Shown here: positions 35,844 through 45,352 of the stretch, one piece after another
Numbering within the stretch: the stretch's first letter is position 1
Layout: each line of letters opens with the position of its first letter
Source of the DNA: Mycolicibacter heraklionensis
Lineage (GTDB): Bacteria > Actinomycetota > Actinomycetes > Mycobacteriales > Mycobacteriaceae
DNA: 61,185 bases
NCBI GenBank assembly: GCA_001673575.1
Contig: LZME01000043.1
Coordinates: 1 to 61,185, forward strand
Direction: 5' to 3'
Program-made: the position numbers and the translations under genes
Notes under the pieces: generated by a model
The model's input: only the letters and a program-made list of their open reading frames with translations
Told to the model about the DNA's origin: nothing
The model's database searches: none

Positions 35844-36427
35844 CGCCGGGGCCTTCCCATCAGCGCGACAACCAGGAATTCCTGCAGCACGGTGAGCCAT
35901 TGATACACGTTGAGTTGACCAGCCATCGCATCACCCGCCGGCAACTGATCGGGGCCCTCGGGTCCGATCCTGAGCACGGCGCCCAGCGCGAGGCGGATGT
36001 CGTTGACCGCGGCGATCCAGGCGTTGGCCTGTTCCTCGGTCAACTCGAAGCGGCCGCCTTGTTCGGGAACGGTGGCCAGCACTTGTTGCGCCGCGCCACG
36101 TTTGGCGTCGATGATCCCCGGTTCGTGCAGACTGCGCAGGGCCGCGTTCAGGCCGTCTGCGTCAACCGCGGAGCCGTCCGCATCACCTTCCGGGCGATAG
36201 AAATCCGGCAGCAGCCGGCGTGTCGTGGCGTCTTCGGGCGGTCGGGTGTTGCCGGTTCGTATCCCGGTGATCTGTTCAAGTTCGTCTGGCGGAGAAGCGG
36301 ACTCCCGTGCGTCGAGCATCCCGACGATCGAGCCGACGAGATTCCGGAGCAGCGCGGCCTCGTGAAGGGCCAGCGCAGACCGGAAGCGGGGTCCGTCGTC
36401 GGTCTCGACCCGCTTCCATTTCTGCAC
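35840..36427 (-). CDS. DUF2017 protein (Rv1332 type)
   Basis: 195 residues from GTG 36427 (VQKWKRVETDDGPRFRSALA), as in Mtb Rv1332. DELEQITGIRTG, RRLLPDFYRP and ALRSLHEPGIIDAKR identify DUF2017. The C-terminus is helical (NVYQWLTVLQEFLVVALMG). Function unknown. It is always found after clpS in actinobacteria and is encoded here 29 bases after the clpS stop, overlapping the next gene by 4 bases. Confidence 0.92.
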   Translation of the reverse strand: MQKWKRVETDDGPRFRSALALHEAALLRNLVGSIVGMLDARESASPPDELEQITGIRTGNTRPPEDATTRRLLPDFYRPEGDADGSAVDADGLNAALRSLHEPGIIDAKRGAAQQVLATVPEQGGRFELTEEQANAWIAAVNDIRLALGAVLRIGPEGPDQLPAGDAMAGQLNVYQWLTVLQEFLVVALMGRPRR

Positions 36428-36456
36428 GGTGAAGTCCGGTTCCCTTCGGTTGAGTT

Positions 36457-36771
36457 TTAGCGGTCCTGCTGCATGGTCGCCCACAAACCGGCGGCATGCA
36501 GCTTGGACACGTCGACCTCCATCGACTCACGGCTTCCCGCCGACACCACGGCCTTGCCCTCGTGATGCACCTGCAGCATCAGCTTGGTGGCGTGCTGCTC
36601 GCTGTAGCCGAACAGCTTCTGAAAGATGTAGGTCACATAGGTCATCAGGTTGACCGGGTCGTCCCAGACGATGGTCACCCAGGGGGAAGCCGTCTCCTCG
36701 ACCGGGTCGGCGTGCCGCTGTCCGGTGCCCTGCGGTTTCACCGGGGCGGACGTCGGTGCTGACGTGGCCAT
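36457..36771 (-). CDS. clpS: ATP-dependent Clp protease adaptor ClpS
   Basis: Delivers N-end-rule substrates to ClpC1/ClpP. 104 residues from ATG 36771. The ligand-pocket motif [20 protein letters not shown] and the helix [19 protein letters not shown] are intact. The N-terminal 30 residues are disordered (Pro, Thr, Ala, Ser). It heads a five-gene minus-strand run (clpS, DUF2017, P1 hydrolase, rhomboid, murI) and is divergent from pncB, 55 bases away. Confidence 0.96.
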   Translation of the reverse strand: MATSAPTSAPVKPQGTGQRHADPVEETASPWVTIVWDDPVNLMTYVTYIFQKLFGYSEQHATKLMLQVHHEGKAVVSAGSRESMEVDVSKLHAAGLWATMQQDR

Positions 36772-36826
36772 ACCGGTCAGGATACCGAGCCGAGGTGGGG
36801 TGCAGTCCAGTCGATACGGTTGGCGG

Positions 36827-38137
36827 GTGAACCACTCGGCCCAGTGCGGCGGACTGCTCACCGACAAGTACGAGCTCACCATGCTCGCCGCGGCCCTGCG
36901 CGACGGCACGGCGGCTCGACAGGCCGGCTTTGAAATGTTCACCCGTCGACTCCCCGAGGCACGCCGCTACGGGGTGGTCGCCGGCACCGGCCGGTTTCTT
37001 CAGGCCCTGGCCGGGTTCACCTTCGACGACGCCGCGCTGAGTCTGCTCACGGAATTCCTGGATCGACAGACCGTCAATTTCCTGGCGGATTTCCGGTTCC
37101 GCGGCGACATCGACGGCTACCCCGAAGGCGAGCTGTATTTCGCCGGGTCGCCGGTGCTCAGCGTGCAGGGCAGCTTCGCCGAGTGTGTCGTGCTGGAGAC
37201 CCTGCTGCTCTCGATCTTCAATCACGACACCGCGATCGCCTCGGCGGCCGCCCGCATGGTCAACGCCGCCGGCGGACGGCCCCTGATCGAGATGGGCTCA
37301 CGCCGCACGCACGAGCAGGCCGCCGTGGCTGCGGCCCGGGCCGCCTACCTGGCGGGTTTCGCCGGAACCTCCAATCTGGAGGCGCACCGCCGTTACGGTG
37401 TGCCGGTGCTGGGCACCAGCGCGCATGCCTTCACCCTGTTACACACCGGCGCCGACGGCGAGTTGGCGGCGTTCCGCGCCCAGGTCGCCGCCCAAGGCGT
37501 CGACACCACGCTGCTGGTGGACACCTACGACGTCACCACCGGGGTGGCCAACGCCGTCGCGGCGGCCGGACCGGGACTCGGCGCGGTGCGCATCGACTCC
37601 GGTGAGCTGGCGGTGTTGGCCCATCAGGTCCGCGACCAGCTGGACCGGCTAGGTGCCACCGGCACCAAGATCGTGGTCTCCGGTGACCTCGACGAATTCG
37701 GCATCGCAGCGCTGCGGGCGGCGCCGGTGGACAGCTACGGCGTCGGCACCGCGTTGGTGACCGGCTCAGGCGTGCCCGCGGCAGGGTTCGTCTACAAGCT
37801 GGTCGAGGTGGACGGCAAGCCGGTGCACAAGCGCAGCACCGGCAAAGAGTCACAGGGCGGACTCAAACAGGCGCTGCGGGTCGCCCGCGAAAGCGGCATT
37901 GTCACCGAGGAGGTCGTCTACCCGGCCGGGCACCCACCGGCGGTCGACGCGCGGGCCCGGACCTTGACGGTTCCGCTGGTCCGCGGCGGCGAGGTGGTGA
38001 CCCCCACCGGGGCGACGGCGCTGGCCGCAGCGCGCGAACGCGTGGTGGCCGGGCTACACAGCCTGCCGTGGGAAGGGCTCAAACTCGCGCATGGCGAGCC
38101 GGCGATCCCGACACGGCTGGTTCCCGGCGGCGCCTGA
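36827..38137 (+). CDS. pncB: Nicotinate phosphoribosyltransferase
   Basis: First step of NAD salvage from nicotinic acid: nicotinate plus PRPP gives nicotinate mononucleotide. 436 residues from GTG 36827. [15 protein letters not shown] is the N-terminal signature. [16 protein letters not shown] carries the conserved His, and [23 protein letters not shown] and VSGDLDEF line the phosphoribosyl site. Matches Mtb PncB1 (Rv1330c) in place and length. Confidence 0.96.
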   Translation: MNHSAQCGGLLTDKYELTMLAAALRDGTAARQAGFEMFTRRLPEARRYGVVAGTGRFLQALAGFTFDDAALSLLTEFLDRQTVNFLADFRFRGDIDGYPEGELYFAGSPVLSVQGSFAECVVLETLLLSIFNHDTAIASAAARMVNAAGGRPLIEMGSRRTHEQAAVAAARAAYLAGFAGTSNLEAHRRYGVPVLGTSAHAFTLLHTGADGELAAFRAQVAAQGVDTTLLVDTYDVTTGVANAVAAAGPGLGAVRIDSGELAVLAHQVRDQLDRLGATGTKIVVSGDLDEFGIAALRAAPVDSYGVGTALVTGSGVPAAGFVYKLVEVDGKPVHKRSTGKESQGGLKQALRVARESGIVTEEVVYPAGHPPAVDARARTLTVPLVRGGEVVTPTGATALAAARERVVAGLHSLPWEGLKLAHGEPAIPTRLVPGGA

Positions 38138-38145
38138 GCGCGCTC

Positions 38146-38412
38146 CTATTTTCCGTTGCGTTCGCGGTGCTTGCACCCGGGCCAGCAGCACGGGCGGCGC
38201 ATGCCCTCCTCGAGCTCCTCGCGCGTGCGGCGAATCCGTCGCTCGCGGGTCGCCTGCTGCTTGGCGTCTTCAACCCAGCAGATGAACTCGTTGCGCGCCA
38301 AGGGCGTAATGTCCAGCCACGCGGCCAATGCCGCGGCGCTGACGGTCAGTCCGTCGCGCAGATCATCGGGAAGTTCATGCACTGCGCCGCCTGGCAATCG
38401 CTGGCTGCTCAT
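38146..38412 (-). CDS. YdeI/OmpD-associated family small protein
   Basis: 88 residues, ATG at 38412. The sequence HELPDDLRDGLTVSAAALAAW, then TPLARNEFICWVEDAKQ and RRPCCWPGCKHR matches the C-terminal domain of the YdeI/OmpD-associated (bacteriocin-protection) family. The three closely spaced cysteines near the end could bind metal. Function unknown. It converges on pncB with 8 bases between and is divergent from the SnoaL-like gene. Confidence 0.8.
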   Translation of the reverse strand: MSSQRLPGGAVHELPDDLRDGLTVSAAALAAWLDITPLARNEFICWVEDAKQQATRERRIRRTREELEEGMRRPCCWPGCKHRERNGK

Positions 38413-38484
38413 CGCCTCAGGGTAGCTGCCGCCGGCGGGAAAATGGGTGGGGCGCGGACGCCGGTGTCGCTACCGTGCACGGGT

Positions 38485-38859
38485 ATGGATATCGATGCCG
38501 CGACGTTCAGCCAGGAGTGGGCGCGGGACTGGAACAACCTGGACGTGGACGCGGTACTGGCGCACTTTCACGACGACGTCGTGTTCACCTCCCCGGTGGC
38601 CGCCCAGATGTATCCCGAGACGGCCGGAGTGATCCGCGGCAAGGCCGCGCTGCGCCACTACTGGTCTGGCGCACTGCAGCGCACGCCGGATCTGCATTTC
38701 GTGGTCGAAGACGTTTACCGGGGCATCGACACCATCGTGATCAACTACCGCAACCAGAACGGCGGACTCGTCAATGAGGTCCTGCGGTTCGGCGGTGACG
38801 GCTTGGTCATCGAGGGGCACGGAACCTATCTGATGGCCCGCTCGGCCGCCACGGCCTGA
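38485..38859 (+). CDS. SnoaL-like (NTF2-fold) protein
   Basis: 124 residues from ATG 38485. WARDWNNLDVDAVLAHFHDD, then FTSPVAAQMYPETAGVIRGK and LHFVVEDVYRG follow the SnoaL-like cone-shaped NTF2 fold. Such proteins are isomerases, hydrolases or ligand binders; nothing here points to one. It is 35 bases before dinG in the same direction. Confidence 0.82.
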   Translation: MDIDAATFSQEWARDWNNLDVDAVLAHFHDDVVFTSPVAAQMYPETAGVIRGKAALRHYWSGALQRTPDLHFVVEDVYRGIDTIVINYRNQNGGLVNEVLRFGGDGLVIEGHGTYLMARSAATA

Positions 38860-38894
38860 CGGATGAGCATGTCGATCCGAAAGCGGGCTACCGT

Positions 38895-40886
38895 GTGCAC
38901 ACCATGGCTGACCCGTCCGTATCCGAGCTGCTCGCCGCCGCGGTAGCCGCACTGGGCGGCAGCGAACGCGAGGGCCAGGTCCGTATGGCCGAGGCGGTGG
39001 CACGCTGCTTCGAGACCGGCGAGCATCTGGCGGTGCAGGCCGGCACCGGTACCGGCAAGTCGCTGGCCTATCTGGTTCCGGCGATCGCGCGGGCGTTGAC
39101 CGACGAGAACCCCGTTGTGGTGTCCACTGCGACCATCGCATTGCAGCGCCAGCTCGTCGACCGCGACCTGCCGCGTCTGGCCGGCGCCCTGGAAAAGGTG
39201 CTGCCCCGGCGACCCACCTTCGCACTGCTCAAGGGTCGGCGGAATTACCTGTGCCTGAACAAGATCCACACCGGCATCGCCGAAGAATCCGACGACGAGC
39301 CGCAGGCCGAACTGTTCGATCCGTTCGCGGCAAGTGCCCTGGGCCGCGACGTGCAGCGGCTGACCGCGTGGGCGGAAGACACCGACACCGGTGATCGCGA
39401 TGACCTCAAACCCGGTGTACCGGAACGGTCCTGGTCTCAAGTCAGCGTCTCGGCGCGGGAATGTGTGGGTGCCGTGCGCTGCCAATACGGCACCGACTGT
39501 TTCGCCGAGCGGGCCCGCGCCGTCGCCGCCGAGGCCGACGTCGTGGTCACCAACCATGCCCTGTTGGCCATCGACGCCATCTCCGACACCACTGTGTTGC
39601 CCGAGCATCGCCTGCTGGTGATCGACGAGGCGCACGAGCTCGCCGACCGGGTGACCTCGGTGGCCACTGCCGAGCTGAGCGCGACCATGCTCAGCGTCGC
39701 GGTGCGCCGTGTTGGCCGGCTGGTCTCCCCCGAGCTGGTCCAGCGCCTCGATGCCGCAGCGCTGACGTTTGGCTCGGCGATCCACGACGGCACCCCCGGC
39801 CGGATGGATCACCTCGACGAGGAGCTGGCCACCTATCTGGCCGCCCTGCGTGATGCCGCCGGGGCGGCCCGCGCAGCCATCGACACCTCACCTGCCGATC
39901 CCAAAGCCGCGGCCGCGCGCAAGGAGTCGGTCGCCGCGCTGACCGAGATCGCCGACACTGCGTCCCGGATCCTGACCTCGTTCGAGCCGGCCATCCCCGA
40001 CCGCTACGACGTGGTCTGGCTCAGCCATGAAGACAACCGAGGCTCGGTGCGGGCCGTGCTGCGGGTCGCGCCGTTATCGGTGGCCGGCCTGCTGCGCGAG
40101 CGACTGTTCGCCCGAGCGACGACGGTGCTGACCTCGGCAACGCTGACGGTCGGCGGGTCCTTCGACGCCATGGCCGGCGACTGGGGTCTGCGGCGCGGCG
40201 AAGATCCCCAGGCCGCGCGGTGGCGGGGCCTTGATGTCGGCTCACCTTTTGCGCACGCCAAGTCGGGCATCCTCTACGTCGCGGCGCACCTGCCGCCACC
40301 CGGGCGCGACGGCACCGGCACGGCCGAACAACTCGACGAGATCACCGCACTGATCACCGCGGCGGGCGGCCGAACCCTGGGCTTGTTCTCATCGATGCGA
40401 GCGGCACGAGCCGCGGCCGAGGCGATGCGCGAGCGCCTCGACACCCCGGTGCTGTGCCAGGGCGACGACACCACCGGTGCGCTGGTCGAGCAGTTCGCCG
40501 ACGACGCCGAGACCTCGCTGTTCGGCACGCTGTCGCTGTGGCAGGGCGTCGACGTACCGGGACCGTCGCTGTCACTGGTGCTCATCGACCGCATCCCGTT
40601 CCCGCGGCCCGACGATCCGCTGCTGACCGCCCGGCAGCGCGCCATCACCGCGCGCGGCGGCAACGGCTTCATGGCGGTGGCCGCCAACCACGCCGCCCTG
40701 CTGCTGGCCCAGGGCGCCGGCCGGCTGCTGCGCGGAAACGACGACCGGGGCGTGGTGGCGGTGCTCGACTCCCGGATGGCCACCGCCCGTTACGCCGGGT
40801 ATCTGCGGGCCTCACTACCGCCGTTCTGGAGCACCACCGACACCGCGAAGGTGCAGCTGGCGCTGAAGCGGCTGCGCGGCGCCTAA
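38895..40886 (+). CDS. dinG: ATP-dependent DNA helicase DinG
   Basis: A 5'-3' superfamily 2 helicase (XPD-like) of DNA repair. 663 residues; GTG 38895 or ATG 38904 may be the start. Walker A AGTGTGKS is at 49-56. The DEAH box reads VIDEAHELADR. Four cysteines in YLCLNKIH, ARECVGAVRC and YGTDCF are placed like those of the iron-sulfur cluster domain. Later motifs are SATLTVGGSFD, SLWQGVDVPG and QGAGRLLR. Same neighbourhood as Mtb Rv1329c. Confidence 0.95.
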   Translation: MHTMADPSVSELLAAAVAALGGSEREGQVRMAEAVARCFETGEHLAVQAGTGTGKSLAYLVPAIARALTDENPVVVSTATIALQRQLVDRDLPRLAGALEKVLPRRPTFALLKGRRNYLCLNKIHTGIAEESDDEPQAELFDPFAASALGRDVQRLTAWAEDTDTGDRDDLKPGVPERSWSQVSVSARECVGAVRCQYGTDCFAERARAVAAEADVVVTNHALLAIDAISDTTVLPEHRLLVIDEAHELADRVTSVATAELSATMLSVAVRRVGRLVSPELVQRLDAAALTFGSAIHDGTPGRMDHLDEELATYLAALRDAAGAARAAIDTSPADPKAAAARKESVAALTEIADTASRILTSFEPAIPDRYDVVWLSHEDNRGSVRAVLRVAPLSVAGLLRERLFARATTVLTSATLTVGGSFDAMAGDWGLRRGEDPQAARWRGLDVGSPFAHAKSGILYVAAHLPPPGRDGTGTAEQLDEITALITAAGGRTLGLFSSMRAARAAAEAMRERLDTPVLCQGDDTTGALVEQFADDAETSLFGTLSLWQGVDVPGPSLSLVLIDRIPFPRPDDPLLTARQRAITARGGNGFMAVAANHAALLLAQGAGRLLRGNDDRGVVAVLDSRMATARYAGYLRASLPPFWSTTDTAKVQLALKRLRGA

Positions 40887-40906
40887 GCCCACTATCGTGG
40901 TACCTC

Positions 40907-42505
40907 ATGCGCCCTGCCCGCCGACGGCACCGTGTTTCTGCGGCGGCCCCAGCTTCGCTGAACCGCCGTGCTCATGCGGCGGCCCCAGCTTCGCCTCTCC
41001 TTCGTCGAGGCTCGCTGAACCACCGGGCTCATGCGGCGGCCCCCGCTTCGCCTCTCCTTCGTCGAGGCTCGCTGAACCGCCGTGTTCTCGTCACTGCCTG
41101 CGCGCTGGTGTTATTGCTGAGCGGATGTGCCCGCATGCTCGACGGGAAACCCGTGTCGGTGTTCGCCGACCCGTTCCGGGTGGGCGGCCTGCAGGCCGTC
41201 GACGGCCCCACCGGGCTGCGCCCCGACGCCCCGCCACCGACCCGGGAGGTCGACGGCACCGACGGCGGCCGGATCGATCAACTCGCCGCGCAGTCGGTCA
41301 GCGACCTCGAGGCGTTTTGGACCACGACCTATCCCAACACCTTCGACGGCGATTTCAGGCCTGCGAAGTCACTGCTGTCCTGGGATCCGGCGCAACTACG
41401 TGGAAAGTTCTGTGACAGTAGAACTTTCCTGTTGGTCAACGCGGCCTACTGCTATCTGGACAACACCATCGGCTGGGATCGCCGACTGCTGCTGCCCGCA
41501 CTGCGAAGCGCCTATGGCGACATGGCCATCACCATGGTGCTCGCCCACGAGTACGGCCACGCGATTGCCCGCACCGCCGGCATCACCAAGCGGCGCCAGA
41601 CCCCGACACTGGTGGCCGAGCAGCAGGCCGACTGCCTGGCGGGTGTCTACCTGCGTTGGGTAGCCCAGGGGGATTCCCCGCGTTTCACCCTGAGTACCGG
41701 CGACGGGCTCAACGGCGTGTTGGCTGCGATGCTGGCGCTGCGTGATCCGTTGCTCGGGCCCGACGAGTCGATCGGCAACAACGAGCATGGCTCGGCCTTC
41801 GAACGGATCTCGGCGTTCCAGTTCGGGTTCACCGACGGCGCCGGCTCGTGTAAGGCCATCGACGCCAAGGAGATCGAGCAGCGGCGCGGCGAACTGCCGG
41901 TTCAGCTGCAACAGGACGAGACCGGCGAGGTGCCGGTCAGCGAGGAATCGGTGCGGCTGGTCATCGACGCGATGAACATCGCGTTCACGCCCGACCAGCC
42001 ACCGAAACTCACCTTCGACGCCGCGACCGCTTCGTCGTGCTCGGACGCGCGCCCCAGTCCGCCGGCCTCATATTGTCCGGCGAGCAACACCATCGCGGTC
42101 GACCTGCCGGCCCTGCAGACCATGGGCACCCCCAGCAAGGACCAGAAGTTGGCGACGCTGTCCGGCGACAACACCGCCTACTCGGCACTGATCTCGCGGT
42201 ACCTGCAGCGCGTGCAGATCGAACACGGCGGGCTGGTGCTCGACAACGCCGCGGCCGCGCTGCGCACCGCCTGCCTGACCGGGGTGGCCACCACCCGGCT
42301 GTCTCAGGGCGTCACCACCTCCAACGGCGGCAGGATCGCATTGACCGCGGGGGATCTGGACGAGGCGGTCGCCGGGTTGTTGACCAACGGCCTGGCCGCC
42401 GGCGACATCAACGGCGAATCGGTGCCGGCCGGCTTCTCGCGCATCGACGCCTACCGCACCGGGGTGCTCGGCGATTTCGATCGCTGCCTGGCCCGTTTCC
42501 CGTGA
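40907..42505 (+). CDS. Zinc-metallopeptidase lipoprotein with expanded signal region
   Basis: 532 residues from ATG 40907. A long basic N-region precedes the hydrophobic core LVTACALVLLLSGC, whose last Cys (codon near 41128) is a lipobox cysteine. The catalytic motif is HEYGHAIART (HExxH), followed by VAEQQADCLAG with a likely third zinc ligand, as in neutral zinc metallopeptidases (YpfJ/PF04228-like). The N-region contains two in-frame 19-residue repeats encoded by a 57-bp tandem duplication (40957-41070). Located between dinG and glgP, where Mtb has no such gene. Substrate unknown. Confidence 0.82.
   Translation: MRPARRRHRVSAAAPASLNRRAHAAAPASPLLRRGSLNHRAHAAAPASPLLRRGSLNRRVLVTACALVLLLSGCARMLDGKPVSVFADPFRVGGLQAVDGPTGLRPDAPPPTREVDGTDGGRIDQLAAQSVSDLEAFWTTTYPNTFDGDFRPAKSLLSWDPAQLRGKFCDSRTFLLVNAAYCYLDNTIGWDRRLLLPALRSAYGDMAITMVLAHEYGHAIARTAGITKRRQTPTLVAEQQADCLAGVYLRWVAQGDSPRFTLSTGDGLNGVLAAMLALRDPLLGPDESIGNNEHGSAFERISAFQFGFTDGAGSCKAIDAKEIEQRRGELPVQLQQDETGEVPVSEESVRLVIDAMNIAFTPDQPPKLTFDAATASSCSDARPSPPASYCPASNTIAVDLPALQTMGTPSKDQKLATLSGDNTAYSALISRYLQRVQIEHGGLVLDNAAAALRTACLTGVATTRLSQGVTTSNGGRIALTAGDLDEAVAGLLTNGLAAGDINGESVPAGFSRIDAYRTGVLGDFDRCLARFP
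40957..41085 (+). repeat. 57-bp tandem repeat
   Basis: Two near-identical 57-base units (40957-41013, 41014-41070), each starting GCTGAACC and ending CGTCGAGGCTC, plus a partial third copy (to about 41085) and a fragment before the first unit. The period is a multiple of three, so the lipoprotein frame stays open. The two units differ at only a few bases. Confidence 0.88.
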
Positions 42506-42627
42506 TCCGGTGTTCTCCGCGTGCCCGGCGAATCGTTCAGATTGCACTGAAGGTCGTCGATTTCGACGAATCGCAGCCCTGAGCGCAATCTCACCGACGG
42601 GAAAGCTCGCGCCGCCCCTTGCTGGCC

Positions 42628-45222
42628 TCAGGCCAGGGTCACCAGTCCCAGTTCGGCATCGCCGGACAGCAACGGATGGCACGGCAGCACCCGCACGGTG
42701 TAGCCCACCGACCCGGCCACCGGTAGCCGGCTGGTCGTGGAGAAGACTTCCGTTCCGTCCGCATCGGTGTGGGCGTGCGACATCGCCACGGTGACCGGGT
42801 CCAGCAGGGTGTCACCGGAATCCACTCGGCCCAGCACCGCCTGAACAGCCACCTCGTCCGGCCGCAGCCCGGCCAGGCGTACCGAGGCGGTCAGCGTCAA
42901 CTCCGAGCCCAGCCAGGGTGCGTCCGGCAGTCCGGTGCTGTCGACGTCGGTGATCTGGATGTGCGGCCAGGCTGCTTCTGCCCGACGCCGGTAGTCGGCC
43001 AATTGACGTGCCGCACCGAAGGGCACCCCGTCAATCGGTTCGCAGGTGCGCCGCAACGACTGCGCGGCCGGGGCATAACACTGCTCCACGTAGTCATGCA
43101 CCATCCGCGACGCCAGCACTTTCGGCCCCAGCGTCTGCAGGGTGTGATGCACCATCTCCATCCAGCGCGGCGGCACTCCCCGATCGTCGCGCTCGTAGAA
43201 CTTCGGCACCACCGACGACGCCAGCAGGTCATAGAGCGCCGCGGCTTCCAGATCGTCGCGCCGATTCTCGTCGGCGACCCCGTCCGCGGTGGGAATCGCC
43301 CAGCCGTTCTGCCCGTCGAACCACTCGTCCCACCACCCGTCGCGAATCGACAGGTTCAGCCCGCCGTTGAGCGCGCTCTTCATTCCCGAGGTGCCGCAGG
43401 CCTCCAACGGGCGCAGCGGATTGTTCAGCCAGACATCGCATCCCGAATACAGGCGCCGCGCCATCGACATGTCGTAGTCGGGTAGGAACGCAATGCGGTG
43501 CCGCACCTCCGGGCGGTCGGCGAACCGCACCACCTGCTGAATCAGCGCCTTGCCGTCTTCGTCGGCCGGATGCGACTTGCCGGCGACGATCAGCTGGACG
43601 GGACGCTGCTCGTCGAGCAGCAGTTGCTCCAATCGGTCGGGATCACGCAGCATCAGCGTCAACCGCTTGTAGGTCGGCACCCGCCGGGCGAAGCCGATGG
43701 TCAGCACCTCGGGGTCGAATGCCGTAGCGATCCAGCCCAACTCGGCCTCCGAGGAGCCGCGTTCCAGCCCGGACTTCAGCAACCGCAACCGGACCTCGTC
43801 GACGAGGAGTCCCCGCAGCTGCGAGCGGATGGACCACAGCGTCACCGGATCGACCTGCTGCAGGCGTTGCCAGGCCGCGGGCTCGCTGAACGAGTCGGGC
43901 GCGGCCACGTCGCGACTGAGCTGCAGCCATGGCGGCGCCGCCCAACTCGGCGCGTGCACGCCGTTGGTGATCGAGCCGATCGGCACCTCGTCGCCGTCGA
44001 ACCCGGGCCACAGGTCGTTGAACATGACCCGGCTGACCCGCCCGTGCAGCCGCGAAACACCGTTGGCGCGCTGCGCCAGGCGCAGCCCCATGTGGGCCAT
44101 GTTGAACATGCCGGGATCGTGTTCGTCCCCCTGCTCCATGCCCAGTTCCATGATCCGCTCGGTGGGCACCCCGGCGACCAGGGCATCACCGCTGTCGTCG
44201 AAGTAGCGGCGCACCATGTCGGCGGGAAACCGGTCGATTCCGGCCGGCACCGGGGTGTGCGTGGTGAACACCGTCGCCGAACGGACCACGGCAAGCGCGG
44301 TATCGAAATCCAGGCCCTGCTCGGCGATCAGCTCACGGATGCGTTCGATACCGAGGAATCCCGCGTGCCCTTCGTTCATGTGAAAGACCTCGGGAGCGGG
44401 CATGCCCTGCAACCGGGTGAACTCGCGGATGGCCCGCACCCCGCCGATGCCAGCCAGGATCTCCTGACGGATCCGATGCTCCTGGTCGCCGCCGTACAAC
44501 CGGTCGGTGATTCCGCGCAGCTGGTGGGGATTTTCACCGATGTCGGAATCCAGCAGCAACAACGGCACTCGGCCCACCTGCGCGACCCAGATCCGGGCCC
44601 GCAACCGCCCGGCGCCAGGCAACGCCACATCGATCAGCACCTGGTGGGAGTCGCTATCGACCAACAGCCGCAACGGCAGCCCCTGCGGATCCAGTGCCGG
44701 GTAGGTTTCGTGCTGCCAGCCGTCGGCGGTCAACGCTTGACGGAAATACCCGGACCGGTAGTACAGCCCCACCGCGATCAGCGGCACACCCAGATCCGAC
44801 GCCGACTTCAGGTGATCCCCGGCCAGGATCCCCAGGCCGCCTGAGTAGTTGGGCAGAGCTTCGGCGACGCCGAATTCCATCGAGAAGTAGGCGACCGCCG
44901 TCGGCAGCGCCTCGCCGCCGTCCTGCTGGTGCTGATACCACCTCGGGCTGGTCAGGTACGCCGTGAGATCGGCAGCCAGCGCATCGAGCCGGGCGGTGAA
45001 CTCCGGGTCGGCGGCCAGCTCTTCGAGCCGCGCGGGACTGACCGCCCCGAGCAGCGCGACTGGGTCTCGCCCACTCCTGTCCCACAGTTCAGGGTCGATG
45101 GCGGCGAAGAGCTCCTGCGTCGGCTGCTCCCACGACCAGCGCAGGTTCATCGACAGCTGCTCAAGTGCCAGCAGCCGCTCGGGAAGGTGGGCGCGAACGG
45201 TGAACCGGCGGAGGGCCTTCAC
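42628..45222 (-). CDS. glgP: Alpha-glucan phosphorylase
   Basis: Releases glucose-1-phosphate from glycogen or capsular glucan using pyridoxal phosphate. 864 residues, GT35 family of the short actinobacterial type, matching Mtb GlgP (Rv1328, 863). N-terminal LEQLSMNLRWSWEQPTQELF, then YFSMEFGVAEALPNYSGGLG, HMNEGHAGFLGIERIRE and the C-terminal EACGTSGMKSALNGGLNLSI, whose Lys is in the cofactor region. Divergent from glgE with 130 bases between, so degradation and synthesis are transcribed apart. Confidence 0.96.
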   Translation of the reverse strand: MKALRRFTVRAHLPERLLALEQLSMNLRWSWEQPTQELFAAIDPELWDRSGRDPVALLGAVSPARLEELAADPEFTARLDALAADLTAYLTSPRWYQHQQDGGEALPTAVAYFSMEFGVAEALPNYSGGLGILAGDHLKSASDLGVPLIAVGLYYRSGYFRQALTADGWQHETYPALDPQGLPLRLLVDSDSHQVLIDVALPGAGRLRARIWVAQVGRVPLLLLDSDIGENPHQLRGITDRLYGGDQEHRIRQEILAGIGGVRAIREFTRLQGMPAPEVFHMNEGHAGFLGIERIRELIAEQGLDFDTALAVVRSATVFTTHTPVPAGIDRFPADMVRRYFDDSGDALVAGVPTERIMELGMEQGDEHDPGMFNMAHMGLRLAQRANGVSRLHGRVSRVMFNDLWPGFDGDEVPIGSITNGVHAPSWAAPPWLQLSRDVAAPDSFSEPAAWQRLQQVDPVTLWSIRSQLRGLLVDEVRLRLLKSGLERGSSEAELGWIATAFDPEVLTIGFARRVPTYKRLTLMLRDPDRLEQLLLDEQRPVQLIVAGKSHPADEDGKALIQQVVRFADRPEVRHRIAFLPDYDMSMARRLYSGCDVWLNNPLRPLEACGTSGMKSALNGGLNLSIRDGWWDEWFDGQNGWAIPTADGVADENRRDDLEAAALYDLLASSVVPKFYERDDRGVPPRWMEMVHHTLQTLGPKVLASRMVHDYVEQCYAPAAQSLRRTCEPIDGVPFGAARQLADYRRRAEAAWPHIQITDVDSTGLPDAPWLGSELTLTASVRLAGLRPDEVAVQAVLGRVDSGDTLLDPVTVAMSHAHTDADGTEVFSTTSRLPVAGSVGYTVRVLPCHPLLSGDAELGLVTLA

Positions 45223-45352
45223 GCCTCACTACCTTACCGAAGCGGAGCCTGCCGAACAGACCTGACGATTCGGGTGCGAACACCTCGCTCGGTTCCGGTG
45301 GGCGTCGCTGGACAGCTACCGTGGGCGCATACAGCCCGACGACGAACGGAGT

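Noticed and set aside
42555-42568. Small hairpin CGTCGATTTCGACG between the lipoprotein and glgP genes
   Set aside because: Only 6-bp arms with a 2-base loop and no T-tract; too weak to call a terminator.
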